Of a stretch of 62,423 nt of DNA, positions 16,850 through 23,157 are shown in pieces. The position numbers were made by a program, and so were the translations under genes. Under the pieces are notes generated by a model. That model ran no database searches, was not told the DNA's origin, and saw nothing but the letters and a program-made list of their open reading frames with translations. Positions within the stretch are counted from its first letter, which is position 1. Each line of letters starts with the position of its first letter. Origin of the DNA: JBFGCT01 sp041581055 (GTDB lineage Bacteria; Actinomycetota; Acidimicrobiia; Acidimicrobiales; Ilumatobacteraceae). Where the stretch lies: assembly GCA_041581055.1 (NCBI GenBank), contig JBFGCT010000002.1, positions 1 to 62,423 on the forward strand. The letters run 5' to 3'.

Positions 16850-17145
16850 TCTGTCCGTACTGCGACCTCGACGCGTCGCCGCGGGCGCTGCACGCGCACT
16901 TCGCCGACGCGCACCCGGAGAAGATCGAGGTGACGCAGACCGCGACCGAACGGAGCTACGACGTCGTCTGCCCGATCTGCGGGGACGGGTACAGCCAACC
17001 GATCAAGCCGCGGCTCTTCGACCCGGCGTTCCTCGAGGAGTTCGATCGGGAGATCCGCCTCGTCGCCTTCGACATGCTGTTGAACCATCTCCTCGCCGAG
17101 CACACCGAGACCGAAAGCGGAGGCGCTGATGACCCTCGTCCGTAA
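16846..17145 (+). CDS. Small zinc-finger-like protein
   Basis: A 99-residue protein with two Cys/His clusters. The first is CPYCDLDASPRALHAHFADAH (C-x2-C-x11-H-x5-H, close to C2H2 finger spacing), and the second is VCPICGD near residue 46 with histidines LNHLLAEH near residue 85. Zinc binding is likely; nucleic-acid or protein binding is open. It is translationally linked to the winged-helix gene before it (ATGA) and overlaps lbpA2 by 17 bases. I know no family name for it. Confidence 0.65.
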   Translation: MICPYCDLDASPRALHAHFADAHPEKIEVTQTATERSYDVVCPICGDGYSQPIKPRLFDPAFLEEFDREIRLVAFDMLLNHLLAEHTETESGGADDPRP

Positions 17146-17569
17146 CTGCAATATCCCCGACGACTGCTACTACCTCGTCGAGAAACACGTGTGGCTCACC
17201 TACGACGGCGAGCTGGTGACCGTCGGCATGACCGATGTCGCGCAGCACCTGGCCAAGACGTTCCTGTCGGTCTCGGCCAAGGCGCCGGGCAAGACCGTCA
17301 AGAAGGGGCGCAGCGTCGCGACGGTGGAGAGCAGCAAGTGGGTCGGGCCGATCCCGAGCCCTGTGCTCGGGGAGGTGGTCGAGGTCAACGACGCCGTGCT
17401 CGCCGATCCGACCCTGATGAACTCCGACCCGTACGGGGCCGGTTGGGTCGCACGGCTGCGACCGGAGGATTGGGAGGCCGACGCCGCCGATCTCGTCAGC
17501 GGCGCCGAGGGAGTCGCGGCGTACGAGCGCTTCCTGGAGGCGGAAGGCATCGACTGCGGCGCCGAGTGA
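17129..17569 (+). CDS. Lipoate-binding protein LbpA, second paralog
   Basis: A 146-residue GcvH-like protein with the lipoylation lysine K70 in VESSKWVGP. N-terminal cysteines C7 and C13 are absent from the first copy, and C143 sits close to the C-terminus. Compared with copy one it keeps the normal GcvH VES hairpin. GCGGAGG precedes ATG 17129, which lies inside the previous gene. The copies are too different from each other to be recent duplicates, so they may hand substrate to different partners. Confidence 0.85.
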   Translation: MTLVRNCNIPDDCYYLVEKHVWLTYDGELVTVGMTDVAQHLAKTFLSVSAKAPGKTVKKGRSVATVESSKWVGPIPSPVLGEVVEVNDAVLADPTLMNSDPYGAGWVARLRPEDWEADAADLVSGAEGVAAYERFLEAEGIDCGAE

Positions 17570-17599
17570 GCCGGCCACACCCGATGAGGAGAGGCGCAG

Positions 17600-18055
17600 G
17601 TGTCTGAACCGAGCTGGTACGGCTGCGTGCTCCCGGCCGACCTGAGCTACGACGTCGAGCGGCATGTGTGGGTCCGCTGGGAGGGGGACGAGGTGGTCGT
17701 CGGGATGACCGACGTGAGCCAGACGATGTGCGGGCGGTTCGTGCAGATCTCCTGGAAGCAGCCGGGCCGCACGATCGCGCGCGGTCGAAGCCTGGCCGTC
17801 GTCGAGAGCGCGAAATGGGTCGGTCCGGTGACGGCGCCGCTCACCGGCGTGCTCGTCGCCAACAACGAGGAAACCTTCGGCCGCGACATCGCCGCCGCCA
17901 ACCGCGACCCTTACGGCGCCGGCTGGCTCGTGCGCATCGCCCCGACCGACCTCGACAACGAGCGCGACCTGCTCCAGGACGGCGCCGAGGCCTTCGATCG
18001 CTACCGCGGCTTCATCGACGAGAACGAGGTGCGCTGCTTCCGTTGTGCTGACTGA
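17600..18055 (+). CDS. Lipoate-binding protein LbpA, third paralog
   Basis: A 151-residue GcvH-like protein with lipoylation lysine K72 in VESAKWVGP and GMTDVSQTMC (C44) in place of the usual GITDYAQ. The C-terminus carries CFRC, and the N-terminus C9. GAGGAGAGGC provides the ribosome site for GTG 17600. It is the last of the closely spaced genes before a 78-base gap containing a possible secondary promoter for the DsrE gene. Confidence 0.85.
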   Translation: MSEPSWYGCVLPADLSYDVERHVWVRWEGDEVVVGMTDVSQTMCGRFVQISWKQPGRTIARGRSLAVVESAKWVGPVTAPLTGVLVANNEETFGRDIAAANRDPYGAGWLVRIAPTDLDNERDLLQDGAEAFDRYRGFIDENEVRCFRCAD

Positions 18056-18075
18056 CGAGCTCGGCGCAGACCCCC

Positions 18076-18110
18076 GTGACGAGGGTATGCGCATATGGTA
18101 ATGTGGATAC
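18076..18110 (+). promoter_or_regulatory. Possible secondary promoter before the plus-strand DsrE gene
   Basis: GTGACG (18076-18081), a 17-base spacer and TAATGT (18099-18104) resemble a -35/-10 pair. The AT-rich stretch that follows contains GGATAC, shared with the sHdr operator, and a short inverted repeat ATGT-GGAT-ACAT. The match is weaker than at the two main promoters. Confidence 0.35.
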
Positions 18111-18133
18111 ATACATCGAACATGGGAGATGGC

Positions 18134-18673
18134 ATGTCAGATCTCGACATTGACCCACAGACCGACGTCGATCTCGAGGAGACCGAGCCCGACGAGGAGC
18201 CCAAGCGGATGGTGCTGGTCTGCTGGAGCTCGGACCTCGACCGGGTGTGGCCGGTCATGATCCTGGCCACGACCGGCGCCGCATCCGGGCTCGAAGTCGA
18301 CATCTTCTTCACGTTCTGGGGGCTGCGCGCGCTCCAAAAGCCCGACAAACGCATCACCGGCAAGGACTGGAAGCAAAAGGGCGAGAGCTTCATGGACAAG
18401 GGCGGCGCGGAGAACCTCAAGCTCGGCAAGATGCACATGGGCGGCATGGGCACCGGGATGATCAAGAGCCTCGCCAAAGAGCACGGCGTCGCCAGCCCGG
18501 CCGAGTTGATCGAGATGGCCCAGGAGCTGGGCGTCCGGATGCACCCGTGCCAGATGACGATGGATCTCTACGGCCTGAAGGAAGAGGATTTCATCGACGG
18601 CCTCGAGCCGGTGTGCGGCGCGGCCAACTTCATCGACATGGCGGCCAACGCCGACATCCAGATGTTCATCTAG
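18134..18673 (+). CDS. DsrE-family sulfur carrier (DrsE_2-like)
   Basis: A 179-residue soluble protein of the DsrE/DrsE_2 superfamily. Markers are MVLVCWSSDLDRVWPVMILATTGAASGLEVDIFFTFWGL and the later MHPCQMTMDLYGL, whose cysteine is in the usual sulfur-binding position; a second cysteine lies in PVCGAA. Such proteins pass sulfane sulfur with TusA toward the sHdr complex. The acidic N-terminal 25 residues are extra. ATG 18134 is preferred over three upstream in-frame ATGs because GGGAGA stands 5 bases before it and the acidic leader is not part of the fold. Subtype (DsrE2- or DsrE3-like) is not settled. Confidence 0.82.
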   Translation: MSDLDIDPQTDVDLEETEPDEEPKRMVLVCWSSDLDRVWPVMILATTGAASGLEVDIFFTFWGLRALQKPDKRITGKDWKQKGESFMDKGGAENLKLGKMHMGGMGTGMIKSLAKEHGVASPAELIEMAQELGVRMHPCQMTMDLYGLKEEDFIDGLEPVCGAANFIDMAANADIQMFI

Positions 18674-18721
18674 GGCCCCGGACGCTCGATTGATGGCCCG
18701 GCGCGGACACCCACGGCGCGC

Positions 18722-19381
18722 GTGACCGCGAGCCGGCCGACGCTGCTGCTGCTCACCGCCGATCCGGTGGTGGTCCGCGGGGCGCGCAAGGCTGCCGGCA
18801 CGGCCGGGATGGCGGTGGCGACCACCGCCGACACCGGCGAGGTCGACCCCGATGTGATCGTGGTCGATCTGGAACAGCCCGGCGCCATCGACACGGTCGG
18901 CGAGCTGCGCGCTGCCCACGCGGACGCCATCTTGGTCGGCCACGTCTCGGTTCCCGACTCGGAGCGGTGGTTGGAAGCCGAGCGCGCGGGGTGCGACATC
19001 GTGGCCAATCGAGGCGCCGTGGGACGGCAGCTCTCCAGCCGGCTCGCACAGGGCGGCGCGCGGCGGCGCCGCTATCCGCTCATCGACGAGGCCGACATTT
19101 CCGGCCGCCTCGGACTCGTCGCCCGAGTCGACGACTCACCCGTCGGCGCCGTCGCGGTCTACCACGTCGACGGACGGGTCACCGTGGTCGGCGACGTGTG
19201 TCCGCACGCCGGCGAGCGGCTCTCGGCCGGCGTCGTCGAGGGCTGCGTCGTCACGTGTCCGCGACACGGCAGCCAGTTCGACGTGCGGACCGGCGAGCGG
19301 CTCCGTGGACCCGCTGACGAGGGCGTCATGGCCCATCAGATCGAGCGCGAGGCGGGCCGAGTGCACCTCGTGTGGGCGTGA
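18722..19381 (+). CDS. Receiver-like domain fused to Rieske ferredoxin
   Basis: A 219-residue, two-domain protein. Residues 1 to about 112 have a CheY-like alternation of strands and helices (RPTLLLLTADPVVVRGARKA, PDVIVVDLEQPG, ADAILVGHVS, AGCDIVANRGAVGRQL) with an Asp at the usual phospho-acceptor strand. Residues 125-219 are a Rieske domain with all four [2Fe-2S] ligands: CPH (in VCPHAGERL) and CPRH (in CPRHGSQFD). This is the last plus-strand gene of the locus, 48 bases after DsrE. An electron carrier or redox-sensing adaptor for the pathway is inference. GTG 18722 is the only suitable start. Confidence 0.75.
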   Translation: MTASRPTLLLLTADPVVVRGARKAAGTAGMAVATTADTGEVDPDVIVVDLEQPGAIDTVGELRAAHADAILVGHVSVPDSERWLEAERAGCDIVANRGAVGRQLSSRLAQGGARRRRYPLIDEADISGRLGLVARVDDSPVGAVAVYHVDGRVTVVGDVCPHAGERLSAGVVEGCVVTCPRHGSQFDVRTGERLRGPADEGVMAHQIEREAGRVHLVWA

Positions 19382-19393
19382 CGCGGAGACGGG

Positions 19394-19732
19394 TCAGGCG
19401 CTGATCGCCCGTTGGCGGCGAACGAGCTCGTCGGCCAGGATCTCGCGTAGCGTGTCGATCGCGTCGATCACCCTCGGATGGCGCAGCGAGTAGACGACGC
19501 TGTTGCCGCGGCGCTCGGTGTCGACCATGCCGGCGGTGCGCAGGACGGCCAGATGCTGCGACGTGTTCGACTGTGGCGTCTGGAGCACGTCGCACAGTTC
19601 GGACACCGTGTGGGGGCCGTCGCTCAGGGCGTAGAGCACGAGCAGTCGCTTGGAGTCGTTGAGGCCCTTGCACATGCCGGCGACGAGCTCGTCGAGCTCG
19701 TTGCGGAGTGCCTGGTCGACGACCTGTGTCAT
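19394..19732 (-). CDS. ArsR-family repressor (probable sHdrR)
   Basis: A 112-residue winged-helix regulator. The recognition segment is ELCDVLQTPQSNTSQHLAVLRTAGMVDTERRGNSVVYSL. Cysteines C21 and C47 (from ATG 19732) could sense sulfane sulfur, as the shdr-linked ArsR repressor does elsewhere; the second lies in the classic ELC position. ATG 19732 was chosen over 19759 because AGGA lies 7 bases before it. It is the last gene of the tusA-dsrE operon, converging with the Rieske gene only 12 bases away. It probably represses both promoters carrying the ATATTAGCG element. Confidence 0.82.
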   Translation of the reverse strand: MTQVVDQALRNELDELVAGMCKGLNDSKRLLVLYALSDGPHTVSELCDVLQTPQSNTSQHLAVLRTAGMVDTERRGNSVVYSLRHPRVIDAIDTLREILADELVRRQRAISA

Positions 19733-19778
19733 GTCGCGCATCCTATCGGGATGCCCCATCGCGGAGCGTGGTAGAGAA

Positions 19779-20162
19779 TCAGAAGGAGATCACCGTGTCG
19801 GCCTCGATCGCCATGTCGTTGAAGGCCGCCCCGCCGATCATCTCGACATCGTCGATCAGATCGGCGAGGGCGAGGTCGTTCAGGTCGAGCGACGGCTGGC
19901 AGACGTAGAGCCGGACGCCGAGGTCGGTGGCTTGGTCGATGAAGTACCGGAGCGGTTGTCCGGCGTCGCCCTTGGGTCCGATCTTGTCGACCACGTCGGA
20001 CTGCAGCAGTTGGGGCCCGTACATCGTGAAGTAGATCCCGACCTCGCAGTCCATCGCCGCCGCCGATGCCGCCAGGAAGAACGGGGTCGCCGACCGCCCG
20101 GGATCGTCCACCCCGTGCGTTTGCACGTACAGGACCTTGCCCTCGCCCTCGCCGGTCCACAT
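19779..20162 (-). CDS. DsrE-family sulfurtransferase
   Basis: A 127-residue DsrE/DsrF-like protein. The fold is shown by KVLYVQTHGVDDPGRSATPFFLAASAAAMDCEVGIYFTMYGPQLL, and the putative sulfur-carrying cysteine is in RLYVCQPSLDL. The AMDCEVGIYFTMYGP strand is typical of DsrE3-type partners of TusA. ATG 20162 was preferred to 20198 because it falls just after the tusA stop and has AGGTAGGA upstream; the longer form would overlap tusA by 26 bases. Confidence 0.83.
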   Translation of the reverse strand: MWTGEGEGKVLYVQTHGVDDPGRSATPFFLAASAAAMDCEVGIYFTMYGPQLLQSDVVDKIGPKGDAGQPLRYFIDQATDLGVRLYVCQPSLDLNDLALADLIDDVEMIGGAAFNDMAIEADTVISF

Positions 20163-20172
20163 CGTCGCCGTC

Positions 20173-20409
20173 CTACCTCGTCCGGCGGACGAAGACATGG
20201 AACACGTCGTCGTCCTTTTCGATCTTCAGCAGCTCGTTCCTGGTGCGCCGGGACCACGCTTGCATGTCGGGCTCGACGCCCGGGTCCGTCGCCAGGAGCT
20301 CGAGCACGTCGCCGACGTCGATCTTCTTGATCGCCGCGGCGGTCTTCACGATGGGCAGGGGGCAGGCCATGCCCCGGCAATCGAGTACGTGATTGTCAAC
20401 GTCGCTCAT
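20173..20409 (-). CDS. tusA: TusA sulfur carrier protein
   Basis: A 78-residue TusA with the invariant CPxP active site (C16-P-L-P, within CRGMACPLPIVKTA) and an additional C11. TusA carries a persulfide on the CPxP cysteine and exchanges it with DsrE partners before delivery to sHdr. AGGAG stands 7 bases before ATG 20409. It heads a three-gene operon tusA-dsrE-arsR, facing the sHdr operon. Confidence 0.92.
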   Translation of the reverse strand: MSDVDNHVLDCRGMACPLPIVKTAAAIKKIDVGDVLELLATDPGVEPDMQAWSRRTRNELLKIEKDDDVFHVFVRRTR

Positions 20410-20421
20410 CAAGGGTCTCCT

Positions 20422-20441
20422 ATGTGCGTGTTCGCTAATAT
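20422..20441. promoter_or_regulatory. Candidate operator in the tusA promoter
   Basis: Read on the minus strand this is ATATTAGCGAACACGCACAT, matching the sHdr-operon element (2610-2629) at 16 of 20 positions and placed identically over the end of the -10 box. It lies 13 bases before the tusA start codon. Confidence 0.6.
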
Positions 20442-20466
20442 GAGCATAGCTGTACATGGCAGTCAA
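20438..20466 (-). promoter_or_regulatory. Promoter of tusA-dsrE-arsR
   Basis: On the minus strand TTGACT (20466-20461), a 17-base spacer and TCATAT (20443-20438) form a good promoter, with the transcript start expected near 20431. Geometry and sequence mirror the promoter of shdrC1. Confidence 0.65.
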
Positions 20467-20665
20467 GGCCAGGACGAGCTGTCTTGCCACTCGTGGCCGA
20501 TGGCGCGAGGGAGCCCGGGCCGACCGGCGGGACGACCGGCGCACCGATGAGCGCGTCTGCCCCGGCGATCGCGATTGCCACGGCCGGGTCGTCGGCGCCC
20601 TTGGCGACGTTGAGCTTGGCCGCGATCAGCTCGCGGACGAGCCACCCCTCGTTCCCCGGATCTAG
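20459..20665 (-). pseudogene. C-terminal remnant of a surface-repeat protein
   Basis: One minus-strand frame reads EGWLVRELIAAKLNVAKGAD followed by AVAIAIAGADALIG, the 'AAKLNvAnGA...AADALI' motif common near the C-terminus of secreted repeat proteins. No start codon fits, since the frame runs back into the oppositely oriented lipoprotein gene, and the 3' end abuts the tusA promoter. It looks like a leftover of a deleted gene. Confidence 0.4.
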
Positions 20666-20678
20666 GGTGGACCTCGCG

Positions 20679-21476
20679 ATGAGGAACCCTCGAGGTCTGC
20701 TGTTGGTCGCCGGCGTTTCGCTCGCCGGGCTGGCGGGCTGTTCGAGCGCCGACGACTCGTCAGCCACGATCCGGGACATCGACGTCGTCCTCGCCGGTGA
20801 GATCGACGTCGTCGCCGACCCGTCGGGCACCGCGGCGACCGTCGAGGTCGACACCACCATCCCGGTCGCGTGCTCGGTCATCTACGGCACCGATGACTCG
20901 TTCGGCTCGATCGCCGTCGACGACGACATGAGAGGCGGCGCCCACCAGGAGCACGGTCCGCGGCTCACCGGGCTCACACCCGACACCGAGTACCGCTACA
21001 TCCTCCAAGGCTCCGACGCGGCCGGCGTGGTCTACCGCAGCGAGGTCATGACCTTCCGCACCCCGGTTGCGACCGACACCGGTCTCGGAGCGAACATCGC
21101 GCTCGACGGCGCCGTCGCCGGCGCCAGTTCGGAGTTCTCGGCGGCATTCGCCGCGTCGATGGCGATCGACGGAGATCTGGGCACCGAGTGGTCGACCGCA
21201 GGCGACGGTGATGACGCGTGGATCGAGATCGACCTCGGCGCCGAGCGCGAGATCGCCGGATTCGCGTACCGCACGCGCGAGATGAGCGACGGCAGCGCGA
21301 TCACCGAGACGTTCGCCGTCGCCATCGACGGCGCGTCGTTCGGGCCGTTCCCGACCGGCAGCAGTCCGGTCGCCCTCGCCGAGCCGGTGGTCGGGCGGTT
21401 TCTGCGTTTCGACGCCGACCGGACCACGGGTGGCAATACGGGCGCCGTCGAGATCCAGATCTTCGGCGCGGAGTGA
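20679..21476 (+). CDS. Lipoprotein with FN3-like and F5/8 type C domains
   Basis: A 265-residue lipoprotein (lipobox LAGLAG|C, cysteine near residue 21). Residues about 33-128 look like a fibronectin III-type module (TTIPVACSVIYGTDDSFG, GLTPDTEYRYILQGSDAAG). Residues about 140-265 form a discoidin (F5/8 type C) domain that usually binds sugars: FAASMAIDGDLGTEWSTAGD, AWIEIDLGAEREIAGFAYR and VVGRFLRFDA. It probably sits on the outer membrane face and binds glycans. ATG 20679 gives the signal peptide directly; an upstream ATG in frame lacks one. The choline-sulfatase-like gene follows at once. Confidence 0.82.
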   Translation: MRNPRGLLLVAGVSLAGLAGCSSADDSSATIRDIDVVLAGEIDVVADPSGTAATVEVDTTIPVACSVIYGTDDSFGSIAVDDDMRGGAHQEHGPRLTGLTPDTEYRYILQGSDAAGVVYRSEVMTFRTPVATDTGLGANIALDGAVAGASSEFSAAFAASMAIDGDLGTEWSTAGDGDDAWIEIDLGAEREIAGFAYRTREMSDGSAITETFAVAIDGASFGPFPTGSSPVALAEPVVGRFLRFDADRTTGGNTGAVEIQIFGAE

Positions 21477-21489
21477 TGAACGCGCCGCC

Positions 21490-23013
21490 GTGAGGTCGCC
21501 GAACGTGCTGCTGGTGATGGCCGATCAGCTCGCGCCGCACTTCACCGCCACGTACGGGCATCCGCTCGTGTCGACGCCGAATCTCGACGCGCTGGCGGCG
21601 CGCGGCGCCCGCTTCGACGCGGCCTACTGCCACTCCCCGCTGTGTGCGCCGGCGCGGTTCACGATGCTCGCCGGGCGGCCGGTGTCGGCGATCGGCGCGT
21701 GGGACAACGCCGCCGAGTTCCCGGCGTCCACGCCGACGCTGGCCCACCACCTCGCGCTGGCCGGCTACCGCACCGTGCTGTCCGGCAAGATGCACTTCGT
21801 CGGCCCCGATCAGCTCCACGGCTTCGAGGAGCGGTTGACCACCGACATCTACCCCGCCGACTTCGCGTGGACGCCCGACTGGGACCGGGCCGGCGAGCGG
21901 ATCGGCAAGTGGTACCACAACATGGACGCGCTGCATGAGGCCGGGCAGGCGGTCACGACGTACCAGATCGACTACGACGAGGAGGTCGGGTACGCGACCC
22001 GCCGCAAGCTGCTCGACCTTGCCCGCGACGCCGACGACCGGCCGTTCTTCCTCTGCGCGTCGTTCATCCACCCGCACGACCCGTACGTCGCCCGCCCGGA
22101 GTGGTGGGACCGGTACGACCACGACGCCATCGACATGTCCGACGACTGGGACGAGGCCGCGCTCGATCCCCACACGCGCCGAATCCGCACGGCGATCGAG
22201 GCTGACACCGTCGGCTACACCGACGAGCAGACGCGGGCGGCGCGCCACGGCTACTACGCCAACGTCAGCTACTTCGACGACTGGCTGGGCAGGCTCGTCG
22301 CGACGCTCGGCGAGACGGGCCGGCTCGACGACACCGTCGTGATCGTCACCAGCGACCATGGCGACATGCTCGGCGACCGCGGCGCCTGGTTCAAGATGTC
22401 GTTCCACGAACGGTCCGCCCGGGTGCCGTTGGTGATGGCGGGGCCGGGCATCGCCCGCACCACGGTGCCGAACGTCTGCTCCCACCTCGACCTCTTGCCG
22501 ACGCTGCTCGACGTCGCCGGCGTCGGCGGGGAAGCGCCGGACGGCGTCGTCGGCCGCAGCCTGCTCCCGGCCGCGTCCGGCGCCGCCGACCCGGTCGACG
22601 AGACGTTCGGCGAGTACACCGCGGAGATGACCTCGGCGCCGATGTTCATGATCCGTCGCGGCCCGCACAAGCACATCCACTGCGACACCGATCCGCCGCA
22701 GCTCTACGACGTCGTCGCCGACCCGCTCGAACGGGTGAACCTGGCCGACGATCCGGCGCACGCGGCACTGGCCGGCGACTTCGCCGCGGAGGTGGCGCGG
22801 CGTTGGGACTCGACCGAGATCCGTCGTCGGGTGGTGGCCTCGCAACGAGACCGGAGGGTGCTGCACGCGGCGATGGCGACTGGCCCGCTCGTGTCGTGGG
22901 ACCACCTGCCGGCGAACGACGTGGCCAACCGGTACGTCCGGAACCACCAGGATTGGGCCGAGGCCGGGGCGCGCCTGCGCTTCCCGCGGTTCGAGCCCGA
23001 CGCGCCGTCGTGA
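21490..23013 (+). CDS. betC: Choline-sulfatase-like sulfatase
   Basis: A 507-residue type I sulfatase. C52 in SPLCAPARFTMLAGRP fits the C-x-P/A-x-R formylglycine motif. Metal ligands include the N-terminal MADQ and the later TSDHGDMLGDRG. The C-terminal region (VVASQRDRRVLHAAM, SWDHLPANDVANRYVRNH) matches the choline-sulfatase C-terminal domain. The substrate is probably choline O-sulfate, giving choline and sulfate; this is by family likeness, and other sulfate esters are possible. No signal peptide is visible, so cytoplasmic. GTG 21490 starts the fold; its ribosome site is weak, and the exact start is uncertain. Confidence 0.8.
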   Translation: MRSPNVLLVMADQLAPHFTATYGHPLVSTPNLDALAARGARFDAAYCHSPLCAPARFTMLAGRPVSAIGAWDNAAEFPASTPTLAHHLALAGYRTVLSGKMHFVGPDQLHGFEERLTTDIYPADFAWTPDWDRAGERIGKWYHNMDALHEAGQAVTTYQIDYDEEVGYATRRKLLDLARDADDRPFFLCASFIHPHDPYVARPEWWDRYDHDAIDMSDDWDEAALDPHTRRIRTAIEADTVGYTDEQTRAARHGYYANVSYFDDWLGRLVATLGETGRLDDTVVIVTSDHGDMLGDRGAWFKMSFHERSARVPLVMAGPGIARTTVPNVCSHLDLLPTLLDVAGVGGEAPDGVVGRSLLPAASGAADPVDETFGEYTAEMTSAPMFMIRRGPHKHIHCDTDPPQLYDVVADPLERVNLADDPAHAALAGDFAAEVARRWDSTEIRRRVVASQRDRRVLHAAMATGPLVSWDHLPANDVANRYVRNHQDWAEAGARLRFPRFEPDAPS

Positions 23014-23157
23014 CCGCCGGCGATGGGCTCATTCCAACACGTCGTCCAGACGCTCCTCCTGCACGATTCCGCCGACCTCGTTCATCAACTCTCGGAGGCG
23101 CGGGTCCCATGGCGTCGTGACTCCACCCAGTGTGCTCGCTCGCTCGGACTCCGGGCT

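Noticed and set aside
23014..23157. A start-less minus-strand frame (PWDPRLRELMNEVGG, QEERLDDVLE) between the sulfatase and HNH genes
   Set aside because: It looks protein-like for about 28 residues, but has no start codon and follows the HNH stop in the same frame; too short to call a gene or a remnant.
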